Positions 21,688 through 33,526 are shown, counted from the stretch's first letter. The stretch: DNA of 64,000 nt from Diabrotica undecimpunctata (GCF_040954645.1 NC_092807.1:25753809-25817808); one strand, 5' to 3'. Numbers and translations are program-made. The notes: generated by a model from the sequence alone, not told the origin.

Positions 21688-24600
21688 TCACTTCAATCTT
21701 AAAGGAGTTTTCAGCACACGGCCACAACGCATATATCTTTCATTTAAGTCGGGTGCTCTGCTTTTTATCACTCCAGCACTTTTTTTACTTGGTTCTTCCT
21801 TAAACTGGAGTCGACCAACGTTCTCTTGAGGTAACCTCTCTGAAACCGTGTGACTGTTACAGGGTAGAGTATTACCTTGGACATTCTCGCCAGTAGTAAC
21901 TGTATCTACGACCTCCACCGGGTAAAGCCTTTGTAATGGTCTCAGAAGTTGCCCTTGTGCAGTCGCAAGACGAACCTTACCTGGTTATCCCTACCAGGTA
22001 TAAGTTCAATAACTTTTCCTAAATGCCACTGAAGACGCTTGATGTTGTCATTGCCGACTAAAACGACATCCCCGATAGACACTTTGGATACCTTCGGCTT
22101 CTTCGTTCCTGCTTTAAATTGAGCCAGATATTCAGCACGAAATCTTTTTCGCAAATGATTTCTCAACCCTTGTAAACGCCGTATTTTGCGTGTGAGAGAA
22201 TTCTGCTCTAGCAAATCACATTCCACCAACTCGTAACTGACTTGTTCCTTTAAAAACATACTTGGGGTTAACGCGATTAACTCAGTAGGATCGTTCGAAA
22301 GATACGTTAATGGACGCGAGTTAACTATACTCTCACAAGCACACAATAATGTCAATAAGTCTTCATAATTGAGAGACGCTCGACCTAAAACTTTTCGCAA
22401 AAGTCCTTTCATAATACCTACTAATCGCTCACAAAATCCACCCCACCATGCAGCTGTAGGGGGTTGAAACGCCACTTAATACGTTGTGTAGAACTATATT
22501 CCGCGATAGTATTCCAGTCCAATTGCTTAAGCGCATTCTCGAATCCCGTAAAATTTGTTCCATTTTCACTATAAACTATTCTCGGTCGTCCTCGTCCTGT
22601 GTGCCTACATGACAAGAGCTTTTGTGTAGGCTTAAAATTAACTTACGCACTATAAAATGTTCACCCGGAAGTAAGATAGGCAGACAAAAATCTTCCGTGT
22701 CAAGTCTCTCAGTAACGCGAGTTTTTAAACGTATAAGTCCAAATTCATCGACAAACGTGTTTAGCGAGGAAATTCGTTTCGTATCTGAACCGAACGCTTC
22801 GTTCTGCACTAGCTTCAATACAAATATTTCGGCTTTATCGATTTCCTCAGCGACCAATTCACCTGTACGTGTTTCGTGTGAATTTCTTGCATCATAACAA
22901 AATCGTAGCGCCCAAGCTATCATTCTTAAAAGTTTTATGTACTGAGAAAAGTAATGCAGATGCCAATCGTCAGACGTCATATTCAAAAGTGACGAACTGG
23001 CATTTTTCTTTTTCTCGGTACAGACTTCTTCTTTATGAACTTACCAGTCATCCTTACGTTGAATCCAAGAAAGAACAGTAGTGGAATCACTCCAAAAATA
23101 AGACTCAACATATTGAGAAAATTGTCTTTTTACTGACTGATAAAGTCTAACACCAATAATGGCTGCCAACAGTTCCAATCTGGGTATAGAAATCTTCTTC
23201 AAAGGGGGCACACGACTCTTAGCTGCTACAAGGAAAATTGAGACATCATTCCGAACAACTCTTAAAAATACTACAGCGGCATAAGCTTTCTTACTTGTAT
23301 CTGAAAACATGTGCAAGCTCCAATGATCAGCTTCCATGGATCTAGCCTGAATCCAGCGTGGAATCTCCATACTCGACAGTTCAGGAAGGTGAGTAACCCA
23401 ATTAGTAACCCAAAATTCTTCAGCCATGTCATTCTCGACTGGAGCATCCCATCCCTGGCGCTTCTCCTAAAGTTTCTGTAGCAACAGTTTGGGGAATAGG
23501 GATACTGGACAGGTAAAACCAACAGGGTCAAATATACTCTGAGCTATGGAAAGCACCAGTCTCTTAGTTATGAAACGTTCAATTCCATTCCTTGAAAAGT
23601 TTCACTATTGATTTTCAGAGTGTCTGTTGAAGAGTCCCAGAGAAGACCAAGAAGAGGGACAACTGTTTTTGTATTACCAGAGGCCTTCCATCCTCTTAAG
23701 TTCATCTTAGCTTCCTCCATAAGGGCGGTTGCTTCTGATACAACACTGTCAACTCATTTTCATCAGTAACAGTGGTCACATAATTATCCACATAAAACCC
23801 AGTCATAAGCTTTTAAATTGTGTTTTTAGAATACGGATTATCATTACAACATTTCTCCATCGCCTTTGTTAAATGAAACTCTATAGTGGCACCCAGAAGA
23901 AATGGACTACAATTGACTCCAAAAACAACCCTTTTGTGTCGAAATACAAATTCCTTTCCTTCATCGTTTACCCATAGGAACCTCAAAAAATCTCTGTCCT
24001 TTGAATGTACAGAAATTTAAAGAAAAGCCTTTCGAATATCCGACGCAACTCCTACCTTTTGTTGTCTGAATCGTAATAGAACAGAAGGAATAAGTTCAAT
24101 AAGACTGGGCCCCACCTCTAGGAAGGACAACCCTGTTCATGAGATGATGCGTCAAAGACTGGCCTAATTTTTGTGGTTTCACTATTATTTTTAATAACGG
24201 GCCTGTGAGGTAAATAATGCACGCAATTATTCTCTTCTGGATTATTCACTATTTCAATCACACCCTCGTTCAACCACTCATTGAATATAAAGTTATACGA
24301 TTCAAACAAATTAGACCTTTTCAACTTATTTAAAGTATTATCTAACCTTCTCCTAGCGACAACTAAATTATCTGAAATTAAGGGATGCTCGTTCAACCAA
24401 GGTAACATAACTTCATACTTGCCTTCGCTGTCACATCGTACAGTCTCGTAGAAAAAATTCTTAGCCTCTTTGGCTACCACCTCTCGTGTCATTTTTTTCT
24501 ACAGGGTCGGTTATCCCAATAACATCAAGCTCCCAGAGTTTCGCTACAGAAGAGTTTCAACTGCTACAAGACCACACTGTAACTGATATTTTCTCCCTGT

Positions 24601-24747
24601 ATACAATTTGTCTACAATATCAGCTCCAAACAAAATCTCAATCGGTGCTGTCTTTCCGACATCGCTGAGTGAAATATTCATGTCACTGAGTTCCTCAATC
24701 CAAGGTCAGTCATAAATAGAAGAGACATCTGCACAAATTTTTGGTTG
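21688..24747 (-). pseudogene. BEL pol: RT, RNase H, integrase
   Basis: From the hAT boundary the frame reads through protease remnants with stops. The Pao pre-RT block follows (MTREVVAKEAKNFFYETVRC), then RPVIKNNSETTKIRPVFDAS (RT start). The RT centre is broken, but GFYVDNYVTTV, the polymerase box (YVDN here), is visible near 23800. RNase H has MFSDTSKKAYAAVVF and PRLELLAAIIGVRLYQSV. The integrase has the HHCC start (LILSLHKSSCHVG), then a deletion that removes the first Asp, then IVYSENGTNF where SDNG is expected, and the W-rich WWGGFCERLVG. The C-terminal GDVVLVGNDN...WHLGKV is present. Confidence 0.85.
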
Positions 24748-24755
24748 ATCTAAGG

Positions 24756-26983
24756 CAGTGGTTCCCAACCTTTTTCCCATGATCGCCCCCTTAGACAGGT
24801 TTCACCAGTTATGAATACTACAATCGCCCCCCCCCCCTCCCAATTAAATTGAAACAAATAATGAATCTATACAAAAGGTAATTATTATTACCATATTTAT
24901 TTATTTTTACATTTCGTAAAATGATAAATGGTTATATGTGTGTAAAAGAATTGTTAATGGCCTCCTTGGGCCTGGTGTCCCTCACATAATTTCTTTATGT
25001 CTGGCTCAATGTTGGTTAATAACAACCTCAAATCCCCTCTTTCTATTATGTCGAGCCTATTTCTTTGTCTGTTTTTCAATATACACATAGAACTAAAACC
25101 TTTCTCCACTAGATATGTTGTGGGGAATGCCAATAATAATAATTTGATTGCATTCCACAAGATTGGATACACTTCTTTTATCCGCGGCCAAAATATTTCG
25201 TACCACACTCCCGAAACAAACTTTCAATTTTAACATCATGTCTCAAATCAATCAAGTTTTCTTGAAGAGAAGGACATACCGTTGAAACTTCCACGCTGGA
25301 AGGATTGATATACCAAGTTGACACTTTCAGACTAGTCAAATCTTGGAATCGGGACTGCAGATCTTCTTTCAGTGTTTGAAGGTGAAGGCAGTATGTCTGA
25401 AGATCCTCAGAATCAACACAAGAAGATTTCAAGTTGGGGAATTTGGTCAGATCTCTTCTCTGCATATTTTCTTCAAAAATAGATAGTTTGTCAATGATTG
25501 CTCCGACTACTCCCTTCGCTTTAGCCATATTTATGTTCTTTCCCTGTAGTTGCAGGTTCATTTTATTTAATTTTTGAAAAATATCTGATAAGTAAGCGAT
25601 GTCATTTCGTTTCTCTTGTAGTTCTGTACTCAGTGTGGGGTCAGTAGTATTAAGAAATTCAATAACAGTATCCATGAGGCTGAAGAACCGCCTTAAGCAA
25701 TTGCCTTTAGAAAGCCAGCGGACTTCCATATGTAGTAGCAATGTATTAAATATCTCATCATTTTCTTCACAAAGTGTACGAAATATTCGATCATTCTTTG
25801 GTTGTTAATTTTATTTACCGCATCTATGAAAAGTGGAAGAGAATCGTGCAACCTCCCACTGAAATTCTTGGCAGCCAAATGCTTTCTGTGAATGACGCAG
25901 TGAACACACAAAATTCCAGGTACTGCTTGTTTCAGATGTGCAATAAATCCCCGATGGCGTCCTGTCATTGCTGCTGCACCGTCAGTAGCACAGGCGATCA
26001 TATTTAATAAGGGAATCTCTTTTTCCTCAAAAAATCTCTTAACGACCTCAAATATGGAAGATCCTTTTGTATCAGTAATCAGACTTCTAACAAACAGCAT
26101 TTCCTTGGCCATTTCTCCATTGTCGTCAATGAATCGGACATATGACAGCAGCAAAGCTGTGCTGTCACTCAGGGTACTCTCGTCAAGTTGCACAGTAAAC
26201 TCTCTGCTTTTCAATTTGTTGCAGAGAACATCTTCGACATTCGCTCCCATTTCATCAATCCTTCTGGAGACAGTATTATTGCTGAGAGGAATTGCATCTG
26301 TTACTTGGCCGGCCTGACTGGGTCCCAACATAGTATCAACTATCACTTTGACAGCTGGAAGGATGAGTTCTTCTCCAATTGTGTGCGGCTTGGCATTTTT
26401 TGACTCACTGAACACAATGACTGTCAGTTGAAACAAAACAACTTTATATACCACAATACAAAACTCGGGAACGAAAGACTCCGCATTTGAAGCGACGACA
26501 ACCTCGGCCGTTCGCTTTTTGTTCGAGTCAGATCGGCAGGAGCGGTACCTACTTCTCATCATTCTTATCGCACTTCTCTCTCTTTCTCTTTTGTGCGGAT
26601 GATCGCACAATACGAAAGCTCGATCAAAGGAAAATGCAGAATTCGTTATAATGTATAATTATAACGATAATGTATAGAATTAAATTGTATTATGATTCAT
26701 AGCTCTTTGTGACTAGACGAGATGTTTGTGTTATTATTACCTGCATTGGTATACATATATTTACTTTTTATTATCCTATGGATATCCGATCGAAAGTATT
26801 GTATTTTTTTTCTCTTTTATTATTTTTCTCATTTACCCATTTCTCGTTTTCCGGATGCTAAACGCCCCACTTATTGCCCCCTTTTCTCTGTCGCTTCCCA
26901 TATCGCCCCCTTCGCTCTATCGCCTCCCTGAATATCTCAAATCGCCCCCCGGGGGGCGATCGCCCCCAGGTTGGGAATCACTG
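24756..26983 (-). mobile_element. hAT transposon with 8-bp duplication
   Basis: The ends are CAGTGGTTCCCAACCTTTTT and GGTTGGGAATCACTG, inverted copies of each other, flanked by a perfect ATCTAAGG duplication (24748-24755 and 26984-26991). Length is 2,228 bp. Subterminal ATCGCCCCC repeats sit at both ends. It inserted into the BEL element, so it is younger than BEL. Confidence 0.92.
24954..26610 (-). pseudogene. hAT transposase (ZBED5-like)
   Basis: Three frames in one order. The first 305 codons carry HTIGEELILPAVKVIVDTML, IPLSNNTVSRRIDEM, VQLDESTLSD (first Asp) and CATDGAAAMTGRHRGF (second Asp), then HCVIHRKHLAAK. After a frameshift near 25740 comes MEVRWLSKGNCLRRFFSLMD. After another near 25200 comes WPRIKEVYPILWNAIKLLL and the C-terminal dimerisation block FPTTYLVEKGFSSM. 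The BED finger is not recognisable at the N-terminus. At least two frameshifts, so it is inactive. Confidence 0.85.
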
Positions 26984-26991
26984 ATCTAAGG

Positions 26992-28486
26992 CATCAAATG
27001 AACAAGCGTAGGTTCTTTCACACGCAGTTACCTCGTACAATTTATGTCGTTGTTCAGAAATGCTTCTACCGCCAAATAATGCATGTACAATCTTTTCCGT
27101 TCCCTTAGCAGAAAAATCCATTTCTTGCGCGGTACTTTGTAAAATATATGTCCTCTGCGATCCAGTATTAATAAGTGCCCTTACTTGTTTAGTACCATGT
27201 GCACTTCTTATGTTTATTCGAAGAGTTTGTAAAAAAACCTGCGTATTATTCAAATTAGCAAGCGTCTGATCCTCAGTTATATTTTCTTCTGAACGGGTAG
27301 CACTTGAGGTCGATGTATCAATTTTATTTACAGGCAAATTAGGGCACATCAAAACAGCATGTGTTTTACAACATAATATACAGTTCAAACGTCCTCTATA
27401 CTTTTTAGAAGAATGTCCTACTTTCAGACATCGAAAACAGGCTTTCTTTTCTGACAATGTTGGACGTTTCTGCTCCATAGTAAATTTTTGTACTTTAAAA
27501 CAATTTGTACTGTCATGCTGCCTCTCACATAATACACACCTGTAAACCTCATAATTTACTAACCCAGCAGCGGTCGCTAGGGGCTGATCAGTTCCTTGCT
27601 TAGGTAATTTTACATTTTTCTTGGCAAAGAGGCTATTGAATTTATATTTATTTTCAGTCGGTACACCAAAACCTTCCGTTGCTAAATCAATTTTTTGTTC
27701 ATTTTGAACTTCACTCCGTAAAAAGCTCATTAACACACTCAATCTTGTTTTTAAAGTTGTAACTTCAGTTTCTACGATATTTTCCATGGACACGGGAACA
27801 TAAGGCCTTAAAAACTGTGAAGATCTATGCCATAGTCGAATCATATCTTCTGGCAAACTCAAAATTAACTTTAGGAGCTCTCTAATGTAAACTTCAATCT
27901 GGAGATCCTCTCTGCCAAACCTAGACTGCAAACTCTGGATAAGTTTTGAGTAATTGTCGGTTACTGCAGGAATACTCTCCACTAATCGTTTGGCCTTACT
28001 AGACTCTACAGTGACTTGTCTTAAATAAGCTATCTTATCAGTCAAATCAATTGATGAATCGTCATGCACTACTTTGAACTGTGACCAAAAAGGAAGCCTA
28101 TCTTTCAAGTCTCCATTAAATTTCTTGAACTCGATTGGAGGTAATTTAAATTTGCGCTTACCTTTTATACTTGATGACTCTGAACTTACTGAACCTGGTC
28201 TGTCATCATATTTGTACTTAAGTTCAAAGTACCTTGCACTATATTTATCTTTTGCCTCCATCTCACTGATTAACTCTTCTTCGGAAGCTTCTTTCAATAT
28301 ACTTTCAAGTACGGCACTTTCCACTTCACAAAGCTCATTGTACTTTACTTATAAAAGTTCCCACTGTACGCTAATTTTCTGCCAGGGTCGAGTATCTACC
28401 GGTTCAGCTAACAAACTGTCCAAAACAGTAGCAACTTTCGTAAGTGCACTACGAAGAACCATTCTGCGTTTTTTATCCGATTCCAT
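26992..28486 (-). pseudogene. BEL gag and protease region
   Basis: The ATG at 28486 starts MESDKKRRMVLRSALTKVAT. An in-frame TAA occurs near 28350. The frame then stays open for 448 codons. It contains the Pao gag core (FKLPPIEFKKFNGD, then PFWSQFK), and Cys-rich knuckles (CVLCERQHDSTNC; CFRCLKVGHSSKKY; CILCCKTHAVLMC). It then enters the retropepsin start RALINTGSQRTYIL, where the catalytic DTG reads NTG. The hAT interrupts just after FDALDQ, and the frame continues beyond it as PKICADVSS. The nucleocapsid knuckles bind RNA; the protease would cleave the polyprotein. Confidence 0.85.
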
Positions 28487-28624
28487 TTTCGCTTAAAAAG
28501 GTTAACTTTGGCCGAGCCTCACGGCAAAAACAAAATTATTCGCCGGAAAAAAGTTTTCACTAAAATAAGCGAAAAAAACTAACTTTTAAGACACCCGTAT
28601 ATAAGTCCTGTCACGGTCGCCAAA

Positions 28625-28966
28625 TATTACGTTAGGAACGTCCTACGATTAATTTTCGCATGAGACTCCTGGTTCAATAAAATACAAAATTAAATTTCTA
28701 TTACAAAAAAATTACTTTTGTATTAAAATATACAAATGTGACTTTAAAAGTTTTCTTTAATTCAGTTTCCTACGGTGGTAGAAATTCGACTCACTAACCC
28801 TAACTATCTCTACGCAATTGTATATATTCTTATATGATATTCGATACTCCCTACATTCTCAGATGAAAAAGTCATTAAATTTTAATTGCCTTTACCTGCC
28901 CTCAGCCGGAGAGACGATACGCTGATTAGGGGATTTTTAAAATAAACGTTAAGTATTTACTCGACA
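28625..28966 (-). repeat. BEL 5' LTR
   Basis: On the minus strand it begins TGTCGAGTAAATACTTAACG. It differs from the 3' LTR by scattered substitutions and small indels, and is followed by the primer-binding site candidate. Confidence 0.85.
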
Positions 28967-29215
28967 ATACTCTTTAATTGAACCACTACAATTGTATTAT
29001 AAAGAATCTAACAATCCGGAGGTTATTTTTAAACATATAGACACTACGAAGCGCAATACATCGACGTTTATTGGAAAACTTCCACTTTTATACTCAAAAG
29101 GCAGAGACATTGAAGCAGCTAAATTTAGCAATTTACAAGATTTGTTAATGTATGTACCACCTTATTTACATAACTTTTATAACAATCTGCGATGTTAGAA
29201 ATTTAGATCAACGTA
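28967..29215 (+). pseudogene. C-terminal fragment of orphan TE-like protein
   Basis: Right after the BEL 5' LTR a frame reads SLIEPLQLYYKESNNPEVIF, KLPLLYSKGRDIEAAKFSNL, then QDLLMYVPPYLHNFYNNLRC and stops. The (L)LYxxGR.I...K..DLL.YVPP.HH.F(Y/F) pattern matches the C-terminus at 5408-5480/7899-7985. BEL may have inserted into this copy. Confidence 0.55.
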
Positions 29216-29685
29216 TACAAAATTATGATGATGGAGAAGATAATGTGTTTTACGCTATAGAAGATTCCGAACAAATGGTGGAAAAAAAAAATAGTTAAGG
29301 GCATTGTTTTGACTTTTGTTCATTTTTTGTATACGAGTATTAAAAATATAATTAATATAAATAATATAAAAATTGCAAAAAGTTTTCTTGCAAGCTATAA
29401 AGCGGTCTTTAGGATACATGGTTTATTTATTAATTTGTTGTTTATTTGTCTTCGTTTGTTTCTTTCACAATAAATTAAATACCTATATTATTTTTTCTAC
29501 TTTGTTAATTTCTTGTTTAACATAATATACAATGACCATATCTTTATTAACCAAGGACTATGGTCTGTGGTACGACAAAATACGATAGTTTTAACAACGG
29601 CGCACGATTTCTGACTGCGATGACCTGGCAACGCTGCCTTCTTTCCCTAATGAAAATGGCGGACTCGGCTTCACTTCTGCATAGA

Positions 29686-29721
29686 CCAGTGATATTGGAA
29701 AGAGATTTCCCATATCACTGG
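29686..29721. repeat. 36-bp hairpin
   Basis: CCAGTGATATTGG and CCCATATCACTGG form a near-perfect stem around a short loop. It is flanked by GCATAGAC on both sides. Confidence 0.6.
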
Positions 29722-29730
29722 CATAGACGT

Positions 29731-29954
29731 ATATTTTAACATAGACTGAGCATGACAGCAACGAACAGTGACAATATCTTTTGCGGTTGTTTGATCTGTC
29801 TCTGTCTATCGCATTGAAAATTTTCACTCGCTCTCTTCTGACCAAAAAGAGATGCTGCTATATTTACTTGATTTAAGATAGAGACATAACTAACAACGAA
29901 AACAAAGATAGTGTGGTCACTTAGCTCTAGAGACTGCTCAGTCTATGTTAATAT
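29731..29954. repeat. Short MITE with ~20-bp inverted ends
   Basis: TTTTAACATAGACTGAGCA at the left is mirrored by TGCTCAGTCTATGTTAA at the right. The inside has no ORF. The target duplication is unclear. Confidence 0.55.
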
Positions 29955-30059
29955 GTGCACCTAGAATTATCCGGGTGGGGGGTTGTTTGGGCACCGAAAT
30001 TTTTTTATGCTACCTACATTTTGAGCCCTTCAAATTTGGGTTTTAGTTTAATTTAAAGT

Positions 30060-30470
30060 ACTAAAGATAGCAGTGCCCAAGATTCGTGTATCTGTTATCC
30101 TGCATACCAACTAAAACCACCCTCTCCTACTTGTGTACAGTTGACTGTCGCACGTACCGTTCTCCGAAAGTCGGATGGATGCTGTAAGATACGCCCTAAA
30201 ACAGACAATCTACCTAGTTCCTTAGGCTCGGGATCAGCATCTTCGTCCACTGAGTAACATCTTCCTGTTGTTCCACTCTTGTCATTTTTCCATTGATCTT
30301 TCCCTTTCATTTTTTTATGGCTGTTGCCAAATGCTCCCTTCTCTCATAGAGACGTTTCCTTTCTATTGCTAACACTTGCACAGGAACACAACCCGTGATA
30401 GTCCACAAGGCCGCCACAGATACAGTCCTGTAGGCGCATGCTACTCGCAACTCGCATTAGGCGACATGTC
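30060..30470 (-). pseudogene. R1-like LINE C-terminal fragment
   Basis: On the minus strand VSVAALWTITGCVPVQVLAI and ERKRLYERREHLATA match the post-RT segment of R1-type elements (YRTVS..AA..I.G..P...L..ER). In another frame TQWTKMLIPSLRN follows, matching the W(T)xxLIP block. Frames shift several times. The longest open frame here (71 codons) is therefore probably out of register and not a real product. Confidence 0.5.
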
Positions 30471-30582
30471 TACTCTTATCATGAGTCTAATATTAGGTAT
30501 CTATATCTAAATATAATAAAAAATATTAATTTAAATCCTAAATTATATTTTAAATAATAATTTGTAAACAAATTAAATTTAT

Positions 30583-30795
30583 AATAAAATGTCTAAACGG
30601 CATTGCTTTGTAGACACATGGTTTATTACCTGTTCTTCACATATTTGAATGTCCTGATGGATAAACATCAAAGCTAAACCATTTAGTCTTTCTTCGCTAA
30701 TATAATTTCTTAAATAAGTCTTTAGTACTTTCAGCGATGAAAATAACCTTTCATATGTACAGGTCGTTACAGATAATTTAATTATTAAATTACCG
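30583..30795 (-). pseudogene. hAT C-terminal dimerisation fragment (ZMYM1-like)
   Basis: Minus strand: NLIIKLSVTTCTYERLFSSL, KVLKTYLRNYISEERLNGLA, LMFIHQDIQ. This is the C-terminal hAT dimerisation domain (CERxFSxLKxIKTYLRxxxxxERLNGLA) seen in ZMYM1-like hAT transposases. Only about 70 codons remain. Confidence 0.75.
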
Positions 30796-30857
30796 TTTTG
30801 GATTTTTTGTATTATGTGTGAAAGACAAGTTACATTTTCCTACTATTCTATATTTAT

Positions 30858-31353
30858 TGACGTGACAACGTCTTAAATTAGGTTGTGGCTCGGAGTCACT
30901 CATGAAAAAGTGTAACGCCCGCTCACGTCTGTTACGATGAGTCACCGAACGAGAGAGAGGCCCGCCGGACCGGCGAATGCCTTGCGTCTCTCTCCCACTC
31001 AAACATGATCGGTCCGCTGCGCGCGCAGCACTAGAGAATTAGGCGCGTTGAATCGGTGCGTGCTTGTGTCTCTGTCTTTCTCGAGCGTTCTTGGCGTTGG
31101 AAAACCGAGAAAGCGTCATAATACAAGTTCACACGTGTGGTTAAAGTATCGTCAGCTGTGTCTGTAGTGAAAATGTGGAGTGCTTAGATTCGTCATTTAC
31201 AACAACTACAACAATAAAGGTAAATAATTGTACACTAATATTTCATTATCGTAAACTATGGTTGAAACAGCGCGTTTCAACTGCAAACAACTATTGTGCA
31301 ATTTAATAATATTCATATCAATAAATATTCTACCGAGAAAAAGACGTTGTCAC
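30858..31353. repeat. Non-autonomous element with ACGTGACAACGTCTT ends
   Basis: GACGTGACAACGTCTT at the left is inverted as AAGACGTTGTCACGT at the right, about 500 bp apart. The interior is GC-richer than its surroundings (CGCCCGCTCACG..., CCCGCCGGACCGGCG) and non-coding. It is probably a DNA-transposon derivative of unknown superfamily. Confidence 0.55.
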
Positions 31354-32181
31354 GTAAAATCTTCGCCCGTAAAACCGACTTTACAGGCAACCGATTTTTT
31401 TTTACTTTATATGCTCAGGGGGGTTTTAACCCCTAAAACTCTCGCTGGGTGCGCCACTGTGTTAATTTATACCTCTTACGACAGGTATTTATTGGTTTAA
31501 TATCTCTGTACTCTGTACAATGAATACTAATAATTAGGCTAGTTATATTTGAGACATTCATGTGACATCTAGGGAGTAATTTACAAACTGAAAAGGACAT
31601 TCAGTTATACTTCATCTAATTTACATACCGTTGCACGTCATCGGCGTCATAGCCCGTGACGTCACATGATACCAACACGAAATATTTAGGCGGTAGGTGT
31701 GTTCTTTTTTAGAATCACTTTGCCGAGTACACTGGCATAACAGCCACTAGACATATTTTATTATATACGCGTAGACATAATATTTAAAGATTTCTATTAA
31801 TGTTAACTTAAAGAAATACACAATAATATGTTTCATTTAATTTGTATAAATGCATTATAAAGCGTTTTTATGAAGAACATTTGTTCGGAACACACTGTAA
31901 CTGTAATCGAACGAAGGTGATATTTTGGCATAAATTGGTAACTCTTATTTGGCAGTTGCGGTGTTGCGGTGACACTTTTTATTTTACATGTTACATAAAA
32001 TAAAATAAATATCTATGTATTCCATTTTACATCTTTATACGACGCATACAAGCGGCTCAAATTGTTTTTAACAAGATTATTTTTTAACTCTTGTTTTGTT
32101 TCTATTTATTTACATTAAATATTAATTTGTTTTGTTGTATAATCCACTTTTGCAATAATTATGTGACCTATTTGATTTAAA
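31354..32181. other. Spacer with repeat-like motif, no gene seen
   Basis: Contains GGGGTTTTAACCCC followed by TGGGTGCGCCACTG (31417-31458), which looks like a transposon remnant, and CGTGACGTCACATG near 31657. No coding region is supported. Confidence 0.35.
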
Positions 32182-32255
32182 ATGGATTCAGGATTTTTTT
32201 ATACTTTAGCAACTATGTCAACTTTGATCTCTGCCAATGATAATGACGTGCAATG
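32182..32255 (+). other. Candidate first coding exon, unknown protein
   Basis: ATG at 32182 opens MDSGFFYTLATMSTLISAND, then NDVQ, and ends CAATG at a good GTAAGT donor (32256) in phase 2. I do not recognise it and cannot find the next exon. It would lie antisense to the minus-strand gene proposed here. Chance is possible. Confidence 0.25.
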
Positions 32256-32695
32256 GTAAGTAAATTAGATGGACTGTATGCCATTAGTAATACACTAACT
32301 TTAGTAGCGAGTACTCAAATGTTTCCAGCGCTCTCGCCAAAATCTGAAACTGCCACAAACGCTCTCATCAAAATTATTGTAACTGTCATTTTTGTGACTA
32401 AATCATTAATATTTAATATTTATTCTAAAATTCGAAAGTCCAAAATTATTTGTTAGATAATACTAAATGTGTTTTAGATTTTGTTACATGTAATCACAAG
32501 GATCTGTGAATGATTTCTGTGTGTTACTATAAATATATTGTATTACATGAGCAATTGATTCACTGGACATCGGAGACATAAAACATTAACACTATTTTCG
32601 CAAAGCTAACGGTTTGGCGTATAGTAAAAACTATTTTCGCACTTTGCCTACTAAGGAATATCACTTTATAACTCACGCATTTTAATAATACTTAC

Positions 32696-32928
32696 AGGTA
32701 TAGACAAAACTTCTCCCATAACTTTAAAGAATCGTGTTATAATGTATATTAGGCCTCCTCCAACGTACTTAACGTATGACTTTATAGATGCGTCCGGGGG
32801 TTCCCTTTGCTTGAAAAAGACATGAAGTATGTCATTACCAAATATTATATAAATTAGTAGGGAAGCTAACAAGATGCCACAGACTGCTCCCATTGTAAAC
32901 AGAACGATCGTAAATTCTCTGGGACATT
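32696..32928 (-). CDS. Unrecognised host gene, exon with membrane segment
   Basis: A TTCTTTTAG acceptor precedes the exon, which ends at a GTAAGT donor (32695). With one carried base the frame is ECPREFTIVLFTMGAVCGIL, LASLLIYIIFGNDILHVFFK, QREPPDASIKSYVKYVGGGL, IYIITRFFKVMGEVLSIP. Residues about 6-30 form a strong membrane span. A second, weaker hydrophobic stretch sits at GGGLIYIITRFF. The start phase (needs one base, here G) matches the end of the exon at 48194. It ends in phase 0, and I did not find the next exon. No family is recognised. Confidence 0.5.
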
Positions 32929-33500
32929 CTAAAAGAAAGAAAAAAGTGTTAAAACATAATCTTGCACTATATCTAAACTACTAAAGTTTTTAAAAATTAC
33001 TTAACAGCATTTAGACATTTAAAAAATTGGTGTAGTTAAAACAATCAGAATCTACTGAAGAACCGTTTTTTAATAGTGTTCTTCAATTGGTCTGTAGGTA
33101 ATAATTTTAAATATTTCCGCATCTGCATGATACTATGATTAAGAAGATAAGATATTGCGCATAAGTCGTGACGTAATTGGAGAGCTGCACGTTCGTAATG
33201 TCAGTTTTTTGTATGTGTCAATAAATAATCTTTAATAAATAGTTTGGAGATATCCTTTTGTGTACGATTATTGTAATTATTAAACCTTTTTTTAATATTA
33301 TTATTTTGCTAATCGAATAATTTCATCACAGAATGCATAAAAATCCCATCTCCTTAACAAGAATTCAAATTCTGCTCTCCAATGACGGCATGCGCGAACA
33401 CGACCGATTTTGTGCTACGGGAAGATCCTATCTTGTTATTCATAGTATCATGCGCATCTGTTTGACAAACTGTCAGAAGTGACGTATAAAAAAACATGTG
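32929..33500. other. Intron of the minus-strand gene, no gene seen
   Basis: A short dyad is visible: TAATTGGAGAGC (33174) and GCTCTCCAATGA (33375). It may mark a small MITE. Otherwise unremarkable. Confidence 0.35.
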
Positions 33501-33526
33501 TACTGTAAGGGAAGGGTGGCCATAGT

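Larger units (their letters stand above)
21282..28966 (-). mobile_element. BEL/Pao LTR retrotransposon, decayed, with nested hAT
   Basis: Two direct LTRs (21282-21617 and 28625-28966) bound a minus-strand gag-pol with the Pao order gag, protease, RT, RNase H, integrase. LTRs differ at roughly 20 places in about 340 bp by eye, so the insertion is not recent. A primer-binding site candidate TGGCGACCGTGACAGG follows the 5' LTR on the minus strand (about 28623-28608). I find no clear target duplication. A hAT (24756-26983) lies inside the protease-RT region. Coding frames carry many stops, frameshifts and a deletion in integrase. Confidence 0.9.

Noticed and set aside
26722..26989. Plus-strand open frames at the hAT end
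   Set aside because: They lie on GC-rich subterminal repeats antisense to the hAT and have no domain.
21282..28966. Target duplication for the BEL element
   Set aside because: No matching 4-6 bp at the two outer LTR ends under any boundary I tried.
30095..30310. 71-codon minus-strand frame that looks like a normal protein
   Set aside because: Neighbouring frames match the R1 LINE C-terminus, so this frame is most likely out of register.
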